DNA of 64,000 nt from Strigamia acuminata (taxonomy: Eukaryota > Arthropoda > Chilopoda > Geophilomorpha > Linotaeniidae). This document shows, one piece after another, positions 1-14,946 of the stretch. The stretch covers positions 26,934,427 through 26,998,426 of the forward strand of contig OX442315.1 in NCBI GenBank assembly GCA_949358305.1. The letters run 5' to 3'. The notes beneath the pieces are model-generated. The model saw only the letters and a list, made by a program, of their open reading frames with translations. It was not told the DNA's origin and made no database searches. Numbering within the stretch: position 1 is the stretch's first letter; the number at the start of each line of letters is the position of its first letter. Both the position numbers and the translations under genes were made by a program.

Positions 1-354
1 TATGAACAAGCATATCTTTTTACTGCGTTTAACCGCACAACATAAAGAGAAATCAAATCACATCACATCTAATATCTCCAGCAGGCAAAATATACTGTAC
101 ATAATGCCAGTAAAAAGAATGAATACATATGTCGACTTCTGACGTTAATGTTGTCTGCAAAAGCCAATTTGCATGCTTCACAAAGACATTTTATCTTTAG
201 TAATTTGCATTAAAGAAAACATCAAGTGTTCTTCAATTGGTTTGTTTGCACCCAATGAAAGTGTTTGATTTAACAATTCGTTGATAACACATTTAAGATC
301 AGATATAAAAACCCGTGCATTTGAAAAATTACAAAATTACAAAAATCTGCTTAC

Positions 355-1112
355 CTCTTCAAAAGTAGATTCTAAAGATGTCGAAAATACAAGAGCAGTG
401 ACTTTCTTTACTGCCCAAGGTAAGTCAGCTATGTTGAAATGCCTATAAATAATTAAAAATAAAATATTTTCCTTGACTCTTGTTTGTTTACGTTAAATCT
501 TACATACAACCCAATGTATACAATGTGTGGGGGTCTGTAGGATTAAGCTCTGCAGCTCTCTGCGGACAAAATAGTCTCATTTTATTATATTTTTCCGTTT
601 TGTGCCTGTAACAACTAACAACAATGCCCACCATAATATGTTTTTTGACATTAACTGATTGTTCCACTCGAGCTTTTATACTGATGTTTTTATAATGAGC
701 ATCTAAGAGAGCTGCCATCATCTGGTGAAAATTCAAAGAATCAGGTTACATCTACATAAATCTAAGTTTAGTAAGTCTTTACTTTATGAACTTCAGGATT
801 GTTTTCATTAATTTCGAGGGCTTTTGTTATCACGGACAATCCTTCTGCATACATTCGTTTAGCACTTTCTGAATTTGGCGTGGGGTGGAAGTAAGCTACG
901 TCATGCATAGCTTGAGCCAATCGCCATAATATTTCGTCGTTGTCTTCATTCTGTTGCGTACAGTAAATGTTTTATAGTTACGTGCTAAGATACAATACAT
1001 TGGTATAGTTTGAAATTGAAGTCACTTTGTGAGGCGTCAATAATGTCACCACTTTTGCATATTCATGATTTTGCAGTAAAACGTCCGCTTCTTGTACCAG
1101 TGATTTGCTCAT
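355..1112 (-). CDS. RMDN-like protein, copy 1 (3' part outside window)
   Basis: Member of the regulator of microtubule dynamics family (RMDN, TPR-like helical proteins). Exons seen on minus: 1026-1112, 783-950, 632-721, 504-559 and 355-442; the summed coding length keeps frame. Family signatures read: NDEILWRLAQAMHDVAY, an AAELNPTDPHTLYTLG block, and NIADLPWAVKKVTALVF followed by STFEE. The start MSKSLVQEADVLL is chosen because no upstream coding exon with a leader is visible. A possible non-coding 5' exon ends at a GTATGG donor near 1230. Exons matching the last three of the sister copies are not found in 1-350, so the gene either continues beyond the window or is truncated. It lacks the leader found in copies 3 and 4. 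Family assignment is firm; intactness is unknown. Confidence 0.75.
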
Positions 1113-2195
1113 GCTAATAAACGTTTAATAAATATAAAATTAAATTAATAAAAATTAATAAAAATAAACAATAAAAATAAAATTAATAAATTATATTATT
1201 TAAAATAGTTTGGCACAAAACCATACCTGGAAGACGATATGCAACAGTGGCAATGATTTAGATTTACAATGTTAGTAAAAAGTGAACATTCACTTGTTTT
1301 GTTTGCGTGGAAGAATACACGAATAAATAATTTTTTTTAAAAAACAATTGATAACAGCTGGCAGTTATCACGATTCAGAATTCAGATAATTTAAAGATAA
1401 TAATTTAAGAAGTTTTTTCCGGCACGTGCATGGTACAATGCAAATATTTGTTCATGAAAATAACACGTGATGGTCAATCGGTTCGATCTAAGCCTATTTA
1501 AAAAATATTGACTATTAACTGATTCTAGGTTCGATGTACTGTTTATACTTTTGGCATTTTGTGTTTTGGAACTGGTAAAGGAGTGGAGCAAGGTAAACCA
1601 GAACGATTAGTACTTTTGAGTATACTCGGACTTTGATCTGTATTCAGTAATAATTACTAATAACTACTTGTGAGTGATAAAAACCTGAATCTATTTTTTA
1701 TTACTACTATTGTTATAACCTTATTACATAATCGTAATCAAGAAAGTCACAATCAATTTTACTGATTTACAAATTAATGGTAAATTCATATCTTTAGGAA
1801 AAAATTAAAAAGAACCAAATACTAAAAAGTTAAGCACCAATGTGCAAATTTAAGAAAATTTCCTTGAAATATATGGTACAAGAAAATAGTTTGAATTTTG
1901 AATACAAGTCGTGATGAATGAGTCAAACCGGAAATCTTGTTTGTGGTGCTTGACATCAACTTGCTGACAAGTGCACAAACACTTACAACTGTTAGCCCTA
2001 ATGCACACGACCCGAAGGTGCCAACAGCACAGTATTGCTATTTGTCACTAATGAAAGCTGCGTGGAGAACTTGCAGCTGTTCTGGTCGATTTCCGTTGCA
2101 AAACCAATTGGGCATTTGTTAGTATTTGGCATTTCCTAAACGCTTTATCAGTAGAAGATATTTTTTAAAAACAATCAAATTCAGAGTGGATACTA

Positions 2196-3754
2196 TCACA
2201 TATCTTGGAGCAGCTTTATTGCTTCAGCATGTGCCTACAATTAATAAAAACTGTCACTTAAAAAATTGTCACTTAAATTTGTCAAAAATAATCGTACCGT
2301 TTTTTCGCTAGTTGTTTCTTCTGGTGTATCAAGAACTTGCTTGAAATATTGAACAGCTTCCGAATTTTTATTTAATTTAATGCAGCATTTACCACACAAT
2401 AGAAGTACCATACTATAATTTTTATACGATTCTGTTAAAAGAAAACGTGTACAGTACAGTACCTCACAACATTACACAAAGTTAGAAGTTTAAGATTTCA
2501 GAAATTGTACAATTATGTTCATAAGAAATGAAAAGTTAATATCTTACTTGCTCCATCTAATTCCAGTACTTTTTTAAAATCATCGAATGCCTGACAAAAT
2601 AATAAAAACTCATTGAAAAATGATGTATTTCTCAGTCTGATTCTCTTATCAACCAATGGTAATAGAATAATAAATTCTTTTTACTTGCTTTCTCATTCAT
2701 TATTTAATATTGAGACATTGTGACACAATTCTAAATCAGTAAAGACGTACAAGCAATATCTTAATCAAACAGATCAACAGTCCACATCCTGAAGGAATTA
2801 GACCTGGGAATACTCTTTCTTGCCAAACTTTGATCAATTTATTGATCTGTTGGTATTATGTGAGTGTTTACCCTTATTATTGATTCAACAAACTAAATTA
2901 AACTGCGCTAACAAATAGACTTCCAACCTTTATGACCTTTTCCAATAATTAATTATTTTATTTAAATTAATAAACGATTTTATCCATCGGTATGCAGATT
3001 CACTTACCTGTTCAAATGACGCTTCTGATATCATTGAATAAAAAGTACCAACAATTTTTTTTACTGCCCAGGGTAAGTCAGATAGGTGATAACTCCTATA
3101 ATAAATATATAGTATGACTGTAGTTTCTCAAGCGCCGTATGTAATACCATAATTAAAATGATCTTACACATTGCCCTTTGTAAACCATATGTGGGGATCT
3201 TTAGGATTGAGCTCTGCAGCTCTCTAAAAAAAAGAAATTTTCTCAAAAAATGTATATTATCTTGGTTTTGTTTAAATACAGACCAACATATGTTTTCTGA
3301 CATTTTCCATTTGGCCGGCCCGAGCTCTTAAACCCAAGGATTGATAATGACCATCTAAAAAGGCCGCCATCATCTGTAAGGAATTGAAAGAATCAGATTA
3401 ATTACTATTGACTTAAACGTAATTTTGCACTTCATTTATTACTTTGTGAACTTCTGGATTTTTTTCATTAATTTCGAGAGCTTTTGTTGACAAAGACAAT
3501 CCTTCTGCATATAATCGTTTAACACTATCCGAATTTTGATCAGAGTGAGCGTAAGCTAAGTCGTACATAGCTTGAGCCAATCGCCATAAAATTTCGTCGT
3601 TCCCTTCATTCTGTCCACATTGAATGAGTTTTATTACGTGTTTAATATTAAATCTAATCTAAATCACTTTGTGAGGCCCCAATAGCACGACAACCTTTGC
3701 ATTTTCACCATTTTTCAGAAGCAAATCCACTTCTTCTAGCAATGATTTGCTCAT
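2196..3754 (-). CDS. RMDN-like protein, copy 2 (no leader)
   Basis: Second tandem RMDN-family gene, about 233 residues. Exons on minus include 3668-3754, 3443-3610 and 3284-3373, an AAELNPKDPHIWFTKGN exon, a YHLSDLPWAVKKIV exon ending at a GTAAGTG donor near 3008, an AFDDFKKVLELDGA exon, a long exon with YSMVLLLCGKCCIKLN, and a last exon AHAEAIKLLQDM plus stop at 2196. The product begins MSKSLLEEVDLLL, aligning with the third exon of copies 3 and 4, so the two leader exons are gone. The region upstream of its ATG (CTAGCTTCTCATTTG near 3850) matches the 5' flank of copy 3 and may be a non-coding first exon. Family members bind microtubules or act at mitochondria; without a leader this copy is likely cytosolic (inference). 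Confidence 0.8.
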
Positions 3755-4536
3755 ACTAATAAAGGTTTGATAAATGTAATATTTAGAAAATATCATTATC
3801 AATATCATAATCCTACCTTATATAAAATAGAATGTGAATGTGCCTACCAAATGAGAAGCTAGTATGGCAAGATTCAAGAAAAAAGTGAAAATTCGATTGT
3901 AGAAACAAAACACAACATAATCTACTTATATACAATTTAAGTGCGAACAGCTGGTAGTGATTTAACTGAATTAAAGAATGGATACCGTGATGTATGCTTG
4001 TGATTGAATTTCCAGATTAAAATATAATTGCTCTTTTTCTTATAGCCAAAGTGTATTTTATATTTTTATTTTTACTGCTTATTTGTAAGATAATACGTGC
4101 AAAAGAAATTTTCAATTTGAATCGGCTTGAAGATAAATAGATTAAGTACGTCCTACAGGGCTTTTCGACAACTAACTTCTGGATATCAATAGGTATTTAC
4201 GACAAGAGATAGATGTAGATTATAATCTACATCTATGTTTATGATCGAACATATGAAGGAAATGTGTATTCCAACATCAAAGAACCAGATCTTCCTAGGA
4301 TTGCCTCATCAAAAATATTTCAAACTACTACACGCAACTTGCAATAATTATTTTTTAATTATAAAAAGAATACCTTACAACTTGTTCACAAAATTCTATA
4401 CTAATTTGAGAAAATAAACTCGACTGACATTTAAAAATTACAATGTGTAATTGCCTGAACTCCTAAATTTAGAAATAAAACTGCCTATTCTTTAAAATTG
4501 TACTCATAACTTTGTAATTATACAGTATTGTTGAAG

Positions 4537-6019
4537 CTAAACAATTACTTTCAATGATTTTAGCAATTCAGCTGCTTCTCGGTGAGCCTAAAAGGAAATG
4601 AACACAACTATATAGGAAATTATTACGTATTATAAAAAGGATTTACCCTTTTGTCGTCTTCTGTTCTCGTAGGCAGGCCCACTGTTTCACGTAAATATTG
4701 AATCCCTTTTTCCTTTTGATTTAATTTTATGTAGCACTTTCCGATCATCAACAAATTCAGGCTATAAAACTTCGCTTCGACTAAAATTTAAAAATATAAT
4801 TTTGCAAAAATATAATTGTAAAGACTGTATTCAACCACTATTACTGCTTTCAGCTTTAAGAAATGCATCAATTGCCTGAAATTGAAAAAAAATATATAAA
4901 TCCTCAAGCAAAATTGACATTTTAAAACAAATAAAACAAGCTTATTACCTCTTCGAAAGTGGAAGTCGGTGGCGTTGCAAATAACACTGAAGCAAACTGA
5001 CGTTGATACCACGGTAAGTCGGCGATTATGTAACACCACATGCCCAGAATGTAAAATGATGTTGGATCTAATGGGTTCAACTCCGTTGCTTTCTTGCAAA
5101 GTGAAAATCAAATCAAATGTTGTAATAGTTTTGTTTATCCTCAGAATTTTTTACATACTGTGATATGAAATTTAACTTCTTCGGATTTTTGAATTCGAGC
5201 TTTAGTCCCTTTGTATTCGCTCACTACACCCAATAAAATGGCCATCCACTAAATTAAAAAATTATTTCAATTCTCAATAGCAATTGGCTAATTTAAACTG
5301 TCAATTGAAAACCTTATGAGTTTCGAAATTGTTATAATCTATTTCCATAGCTTTTTCAATGAGCTCCAATGCTTGTATATTTTTTTTCTTTATTTCTTCA
5401 TACGATTTATCGAATTTAGACATTTCAACCAAGCAGCGGGCTAACCGCCATAAAATTTCATCGTTTCCATCATCCTGTAAACAGAATAAAACGCTTTAAC
5501 ACTAATTGCAAAAAATATATAGATACATAAACAAATGACCTTAAATGGCAGGAGCAAATCGTGTGCCTTTTTGTATTCTCTATCTTTGTGTAGTAAATCT
5601 GTATCATGGAGTAGAGCTGCTACATCTACTTTTTTCTTTTTTTCAGCTGCTAAAAAACTTGCTTATTACGTTTTATGTTTTAAATAATATTTATTAAGTA
5701 CTACTTACCATCTCCAATAAATGTTGACGTTGCACACACAATAGGAATTATAGTGTATTTGAAACCTAAGACACTAATACGCTCAAAAACAGGCAATCTT
5801 AACCTTTTTAGCCTTGCCTGTAATGGAAATAACACAGCATTTTTGAAACAAATTTGACAACCACTGTAAAAATCATCTTTTTCCATATTTGGTGGAAAAA
5901 CATTGAAACATAGTACTAACTAAATTTTCGGTTGTCACCGTCTTCAGAAAGCCTCTAAGTCTGCAAACGGAATTTTTGTAAATATGTGACCGGCTGAGAA
6001 ACAGCCCAATCCCTGCCAT
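4537..6019 (-). CDS. RMDN1-like protein, copy 3, with mitochondria-like leader
   Basis: Regulator of microtubule dynamics family, closest in layout to RMDN1. First coding exon 5939-6019 gives MAGIGLFLSRSHIYKNSVCR, a basic, acid-free leader that fits a mitochondrial presequence. The second exon (5709-5817) is also basic (ARLKRLRLPVFERISVLGF). Later exons carry VDVAALLHDTDLLHKD, DDGNDEILWRLARCLVEMSK, WMAILLGVVSEYKGTKARIQ, KATELNPLDPTSFYILGMWC, ADLPWYQRQFASVLFATPP, AIDAFLKAE, LNLLMIGKCYIKLNQKEKG and the end AHREAAELLKSLKVIV. This order of TPR-like blocks matches the family. It is very similar to copy 4 in introns and flanks as well as exons, which points to recent duplication. Confidence 0.85.
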
Positions 6020-6747
6020 GTTTTACGCCAAAATTTTTAAACGTTATTAAATGAAGTTTAAAATGGGAAGCTAGTCTAGCAATGGTTTAGAAAAAAGTGA
6101 AAATTCGCTTATACGAATTGATTGTGCTGAACAATACAGAAAAAAAATCTAGTTCTATACAATTCAAGTGCAAACACCTGGTAGTGATGCAACTGAATTA
6201 ACGAATAGATATGTACGCTTTGATTGTGATTAAATTTACAGATAAAAACAAATTTCTTTTTTTAGCCAAAGTATATTTTATATTTTATTATTTCTAGTGC
6301 TTATGTATAAGATAATTATGCACAAAAATGTGAAATTTTCAGTTTGAAACGGCTTCAAGATAAATATACGTTTTACAAGGGCTTCTCTGCTTAGCCCCTT
6401 TTTCAACATTACAGCCCCGCTAACTATTGAATACCAATAGCTATTTATGACCGAATAAATCAAGGAAGTTTTATATTCTAACAATAAAGAACCAGATCTC
6501 GCTCGGATTACCTAATGAAAAATATGTTAAACTATTATACGAACAAGCAAGAATTATTTTTAATTATGAAATGAATATATTACAATTTGTTCACAATATT
6601 CTACACTTATTTGTAAAGATAAAACTCGACTTTCATTTAAAATTTACAATTGTATAATTGCCTAAACTGCTAAATTTACAAATGAGATTTCCTATTCTTT
6701 ATAATTTTGTTTACTCATAACTTAGTAATTATTCACTACTGCTGTAA

Positions 6748-8248
6748 TTAAACAGATACTTTCAATGATTGTAGCAATTGAGTTGCTTCGTGATGAGCCT
6801 AAAATGAAAGGAACACAACTAAGAAATTGTTACTTATTATAAAAAGGATTTACCTTTTTGTCGTCTTCTGTTCTCATAGGTAGGCCCACTGTTTCACGTA
6901 AATATTGAATCGCTTTTTCTTCCTGATTTAACTTTATGTAGCATTTGCCTATCATCAGCAAATTCAGGCTATAGAACTTCGCTTCGACTAAAATTTAAAA
7001 TATAATTTTCCAAAAATATAATTGTAACGACCGTATTCAACCACTATTACTGCTTTCAGCTTTAAGAAATGCGTCAATTGCCTGAGATTAAAAAATATAT
7101 AAATACTGAAGTAAAATTGACAAAATTGACAAGTTTAATAAGTTTACCTCTTCGAAAGTAGAAGTCGGCGGTGTTGCAAATACCACTGAAGCAATTTGAC
7201 GTTGATACCACGGTAAATCGGCGACTGAATAACACCACATGCCCAGAATGTAAAACGATGTCGGATCTAATGGGTTCAACTCTGTTGCTTTCTGGCAAGT
7301 AAAAAGCAAATAAAATGAAATGACAGTTTTGTTTATTCTCCAAATTTTCACATACGGTGATATGAAGTTTAACCTCTTCGGATTTTTGAATTCGAGCTTT
7401 AGTCCCTTCGTATTCACTCACTACATCCAATAAAATAGCCATCCACTGAATTAAAAATTATGTCAATTCCCACTAGCAATTGTTTAATCTAAATTCTCAA
7501 TTGAAACCTTATGGCTTGCGAAATTGTTATCATTTATTTGCAAAGCTTTTTCAACGAGCTCTAACGCTTGTACATTTTTGCTCTTCTTTTCTTCATTCGA
7601 TTTATCCAATTTAGCCATTTCAAACAAGCAACGGGCTAACCGCCATAAAATTTCATCGTTTCCATCATCCTGTAAACAGAATTAAACGTTTAAAACACTA
7701 ATTGTAAAAAATGTATACAAAACAAATCACCTTAAATGGCAGGAGCAAATCGTATGCTTTTTTGTACTCAGTATCGTTGTATAGTAAATCTGTATCTTGA
7801 AGCAGACTTGCCATATCAACTTTTTTCCTGCTTTCAGCTGATAAAAAACTTGCTTATTATTTTTTATGTTTTTTAAAATATTTATTAAGTATTATAATTG
7901 TTACTCACCAGTTGAAAGAAATTTTGGCGTTGCAAACACGACAGGAATTATAGTGTATTTGAAACCTAAGACACTAATGCGTTCAAAAATAGGTGACCTT
8001 AACCTTTTTAGCCTTGCCTGCAATGAAAATAACGCAGCATTATTTTAAAAAATTTGGCAACCACTGCAAAAATCATTTTTTATCCATATTTTTACGTTTT
8101 TCTTCGCTGAAAAATAAAATTTGGTGGAAAAACATTAAAATATACTAACTATATTTTCGGTTGTCACCGTCTTCAGAAACCCTCTAAGTCTGCAAACGGC
8201 ATTTTTGTAAATATGTAACCGGCTGAAAGACAGCCCAACGCCTGCCAT
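6748..8248 (-). CDS. RMDN1-like protein, copy 4, with mitochondria-like leader
   Basis: Fourth and right-most RMDN-family gene. Exon 8168-8248 encodes MAGVGLSFSRLHIYKNAVCR, a basic leader; exon 7909-8017 continues with ARLKRLRSPIFERISVLGF. Core family motifs follow: WMAILLDVVSEYEGTKARIQ, KATELNPLDPTSFYILGMWC and ADLPWYQRQIASVVFATPP, with the last exon ending QLLQSLKVSV. Its 5' flank differs from the other three and faces VPS4 about 340 bp away, so this is probably the parental copy with the original promoter (inference). Exon number and phases equal copy 3. Confidence 0.85.
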
Positions 8249-8584
8249 GATTAACGCCCGAAGTTTTAAATGGACTTATGACATCATAAGTTGTACCTCG
8301 AACCATTTTGCAGTGAGAAATTGTTACAAACCAAGAAGATCTCACGGATAATTCCGTTAACCACATTATTTGAGATGATAGCCTAGTAACGTACAATATT
8401 TTATCAACAGTTATTAATTTTTAATAATAAAAAAATTAAACATTCAATATTTAATAGTAAAATTAGAAAAAAATCACGTGGACGTAAGGCATATGACGTC
8501 ACGATATTTATCGTCGCCATACTGGTAACCCTACTGACGATTGAAATATTTTAAATTTTGTTTTCCGCATTATTCTACTTTACG
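8249..8584. promoter_or_regulatory. Divergent promoter region, RMDN copy 4 / VPS4
   Basis: A 336-bp gap separates the two start codons on opposite strands. It contains GC-richer patches, for example around 8470-8530 with CACGTGG and ATGACGTCACG (CRE-like), in otherwise AT-rich DNA. No TATA box is obvious. A shared bidirectional promoter is inferred from position only. Confidence 0.4.
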
Positions 8585-10622
<2,038 letters not shown>

Positions 10623-10965
10623 AAACACTTAATAATAATAATGGTTGTTGGATGCAAATATTGATTGAATTATTGTTTAAATGCAAAACGTGTTGAAATC
10701 ATATTTTTCTGAAATTTCTTTTTTGATTTTATTCATTTTTTTACTGGTCAATGAAATCGTATTGCTGCCAATCTAGCAAATATAAAATTGATACTGAATC
10801 ACCAATCCTAAAATATCCAGGTGTTCAGGTGGAAGTGATTTATTTGATTCGAACTCACAAAGTCATTTTTACTGATCATTTAATTTATATACTAATAATA
10901 AAGAAATTGAATTACAATGTAAAGTTTTTCCCTTTTTTGTAATTTTCTCTGTACAAGAAAAAAAT

Positions 10966-12975
10966 TTAATGTTGGGTCCACTTGATTGTTTTCAAGTCTA
11001 TTCCTTCTTGCACCATTTCCCATAAAGGACTGTAAAGAACATGAAATGTTTAATTTATATTTTAAGATAAAATAACGATATATTTAACCTCATTTCACGG
11101 AGTCTTTTTACGTGGTAAATACATTTGTCAGCGGTGTAATCTAATTCAGCTTCAGTGGTGAAACGACCAATTCCAAACCTGATTAGAGAAAAAAATGTTA
11201 GCAAATAAAGAAAGGCATTTACAATTTTTAGATAAATGTTTAACCTTATAGAGGAATGAGCAATATCCTCGTCTGCACCAATGGCTCTCAAGACATACGA
11301 CGGCTCCAAAGATGCCGATGTGCAAGCGCTGAGTTAATTTTTACAAATTTTTAATACAAAATTTACTTTTTTGGTCTTATATTAATTACCTTCCGGACGA
11401 TAATGCGATATGTTTCAATGCCATAAGCAAGCTTTCACCTTCCACATAGGCAAATGACAAATTAACACATCCGGGGTAAGTTTGATCCGTGTCTCCATTT
11501 TTGATGACGTGCGGAAGTGCTTTCATAATTCTATTGATAAAATGCTGCGCCAGTTTTTCAACTCGTGCGTGATCGTACTGGAATAATTTATTTTTGTTTA
11601 ATTTAATTTAAAAAATAAAAATAATAATAATTGATCAAGCTTTTACCGCCATTTCTCTCAATGCGATTTCACAAGCAGCGCCCAAACCAACGACTAATGG
11701 AGTTGGAACGGTTCCACTTCTCATCCCACGTTCTTGACCTCCACCATTCTGGATCGGTTGAACACGTACACGCGGACGTTTACGTACATACAATGCACCG
11801 ACCCCTTTTGGTCCGTAAATCTTATGACCACTGATCGACATTAAGTCAATATTCATCTCATTCACATTCAACGGGATTTTCCCAACTGCTTGAGCAGCAT
11901 CCGTATGAAAAAATACCTTCTTCGAACGGCATAATTTACCTGAAAATAAAAATTAAATTAAATTAATGACAAATGGGTCCTTCATAATGTCCCGCATTGT
12001 ACCAATTTCATGCAATGGCTGTTTAACTCCAATTTCATTATTTACGGCCATTATTGAAACCACCGACGTGTCGGGCCGAATAGATTCCGCTAATAACTAT
12101 AAATAAAATTTAGGAAAAATAAATAACAGTTGTGTTTTTATGTTAGTTTAGTTGTACGTTAATGTCGATTAATCCATTTGGATTCACGGGTAAATAGGTG
12201 ACGTCGTAGCCTTCGACTTGAAGATGTCTGCAAGAATCCAATACACATTTGTGTTCCTTTATAGAAATAAAAAAAATTACGTAAGGATTTGTCTTTATTA
12301 ATTTCTAAATTCAAATTAACTGTTTGTGTAGTGATGACGTGTTTTTTCGAACTCTGATAAAACCGAGCGACTCCTTTAACAGCAATGTTATTCGATTCTG
12401 TAGCTCCACTCGTAAAAATGATTTCTTTTGGTTCAGCACCAATTAGCTTAGCGACTTGCTGTTAAAAGAACAACAGATTATTACAAATTCAATTAATTTT
12501 TTTAATTCTAGATCACATCTCTCGCTTTTTCCATTGCTTTTTCACTTTCCCAGCCATACGCGTGAGATCTTGAGTGAGGGTTACCATAGTAACTTGTGAG
12601 AAAGGGTAACATGGCGTCTAAAACTCGTGGATCCTAGATATATAATATAAATATTATTAAATGTTAATAAATGTAAAAAATAAAAGATGTTTACCATGGG
12701 AGTTGTTGCTTGGGCGTCCAAATAAAGAGGTCGGCCAACAAATTCCTGTTCGGCCAAAATTCTAGTAAATTTTTGAGGGGCATCTAAAAAAGCAAAATAT
12801 TAAAAACAATAAAAATTTCTTATGCAATTAAATGGCTTAGTCATTGATTTTTTCGATTCTCACCTGAAGCCGGATTTTTAGGAGCCGCTCGGGAAGATTG
12901 TTGTCGAATAGCATTTTGAATAAATTTAGAAAAGTCACCCAAATTTCTCAGTACTGTGAATTTAGCTGGCAACAT
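10966..12975 (-). CDS. NFS1: NFS1, mitochondrial cysteine desulfurase
   Basis: PLP enzyme that converts L-cysteine to alanine and passes the sulfur to the ISCU scaffold for iron-sulfur cluster assembly in the mitochondrial matrix. The start [20 protein letters not shown] gives a basic, amphipathic presequence. The PLP lysine lies in [20 protein letters not shown], followed by [21 protein letters not shown]. The catalytic loop cysteine is in [20 protein letters not shown], then [20 protein letters not shown] and the conserved end [18 protein letters not shown]. All key residues are present. About nine short introns. The start lies 466 bp from the PDP start on the other strand, suggesting a shared promoter for two mitochondrial genes. 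Confidence 0.96.
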
Positions 12976-13441
12976 TATGATCAAATGTAACGGATTACGA
13001 ACCGAACTGCAACAAACTGCGATGCTAGATCAATCTTACCTCTTTACAGAGGGTAGTGATAAAACCCGAAAAACATGAGACGTAAAAAGCAAAATTATTA
13101 CATTTTTAAAAATAATTCTGTAAAATAAAATAAAAACTTCCAGTGAAAATAAAAAATTTAAAAAAATGAAAATCTTATACAATAAAATAAAAATAACTTA
13201 AAAAAATTATGTTTGCATACTCGGCATCCGCCTTCACCTTTTCTCTGTACCACAATTGGACATTGCATTACAAAATCAGCATGGCACGTTTCTTGCCCAG
13301 TTATCGATTTGTATAACAGGAAATATCACATTTAGAAATTATTGCATAATGGTCTGATAGTTTTTCCGGAATAACGATGCCATACCGAAACAGTTGTTAT
13401 CGTAAGCAATAATCGGCAAGCTTCGGACCAGTTCGAATCTC
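12976..13441. promoter_or_regulatory. Divergent promoter region, NFS1 / PDP
   Basis: 466 bp lie between two opposite start codons. The left half is AT-rich; the part from about 13215 to 13441 has a more balanced base composition. No TATA box is convincing, as expected for housekeeping genes. Bidirectional use is inferred from layout. Confidence 0.4.
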
Positions 13442-14946
13442 ATGGCAGGCAGAATTTTGCAGACATGCTATCGATACATGATCAGAAATATACCATGTGT
13501 TAAATTAGAGCCTGTTTTAATTATAACTCACAATACAGTATTTAAAAGATGGAAATTTGGATTTCCCAAGCTAACGCCTCAGCAGGTAAAAAAAAAATTG
13601 ATTTGAAAAATTCAAAAAATGACTAAATTCCTATTTTTTCTTTTAAGGTGAACACCATTTTAAAAGCGCATGAAAAAACTGAAGAAATTGATCATCTAGC
13701 TGGAGCTGTGAAGTCTTTTGACACGAACCAATTGCCGTCCAACAACCCAATTGAAGATCGCCGGTCTGAGGGTCGTTGCGTGCTCACCACGGGCCTTTTA
13801 TTCGGAGTATTTGATGGACATGCGGGCAGCGCCTGCGCCGACATTATTTCTCAAAGAATTTTTAATTACTTAGCCGCTTCGTTTATTCCTCCCGAATTGT
13901 TACCAGATTACGTTAAAATGCTCGCAGAAGGAGGCAATTCAGAATTGATTAAGATGTACAACAAGCAGATGACTTTAACCAGCGAATTATCATCACTCTA
14001 CGACAAAAGTTTTAGTCGGTTTGTCAACGAATTAATGGAAGATAATTCCGAATTCGACATGGAAAAAACAATGGAGAAAGCATTTTTACGACTCGATAAG
14101 GACATCTCGGACGAAGCCCAAATGAGCGACAACACGAATCTTCGATCCGATCTGTTATCCATCGCTGCATCGGGATCGGTCGCTTGTGTAGCCCACATAG
14201 ACGGCCCGCATTTGCACGTCGCAAATGTCGGAGATTGTCGAGCAGTTTTAGGCGTACTGGATGAAAATAACGAATGGATGCCCAACTTATTAACCACGGA
14301 GCATAACTACGAAAACACGGACGAAGTGAACCGAATATTGAGCGAACATCCAGCGAACGAACGCCAAACCGTTCTAAAACACGAGAGACTTTTAGGACAA
14401 CTCGCGCCGTTACGAGCGTTGGGCGACTGCCGGTATAAATGGTCTTTACCGATGCAGAAAGAGCATTTTGTACCACTTTACGGTCACCAATGTCTTCCGC
14501 CGAACTATCACACACCGCCTTATCTGACCGCACGACCTGAAGTTACTTATCATCGTCTAATGCCACGAGATCGGTTCCTCGTAATCGCCTCGGACGGTCT
14601 GTGGGATCAAATTTCGGTTCATAAAGTTGTGCACTTGGTGGGCGAATACATGCGAGGCCGGCAAACACTCGACTTGCTTGAATTGCCCAATAAGAACATG
14701 AAATTACGAGAGGTTAAGGAATTACTCGAACAAAGAAGAGAAGGACTGAAAAACAAGCTCGTTGATGCGAATGCAGCGACTCATCTCATACGTAATGCGC
14801 TGGGAGGAACCGAATACGGAGTTGAACACAGTATGTTATCGCAAATGTTGTGTGTCCCTGATGACGTCGTCAGGTTGATTCGTGACGATATCACCATCAC
14901 AGTTGTGTTTTTTGATAGTGAATATTTAAGGCACTGTCCTGTTTAG
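13442..14946 (+). CDS. Pyruvate dehydrogenase phosphatase catalytic subunit (PDP1-like)
   Basis: PP2C-type Mn/Mg phosphatase that reactivates the pyruvate dehydrogenase complex in the mitochondrial matrix. Exon 1 (13442-13585) starts MAGRILQTCYRYMIRNIPCV, a basic leader, and ends WKFGFPKLTPQQ. Exon 2 (13648-14946) is one long exon. Metal-site motifs are intact: IEDRRSEGRC, VFDGHAG, VANVGDCRAVLG and IASDGLWDQ. Family-specific stretches include FDTNQLPSNNPIEDRRS, ALGDCRYKWS and PPNYHTPPYLTARPEVTYHR. I chose 13442 over a second in-frame ATG at 13478 because it gives a longer leader; both are possible. Having a single intron stands out among its multi-intron neighbours. Confidence 0.93.

Noticed and set aside
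4788-5111. ORFs at 4788-5111 and 7074-7442
   Set aside because: They read through introns of RMDN copies 3 and 4; the exon parts are used in those gene models.
14024-14533. Minus-strand ORFs inside PDP
   Set aside because: PDP on plus has all PP2C motifs; the antisense frame has none.
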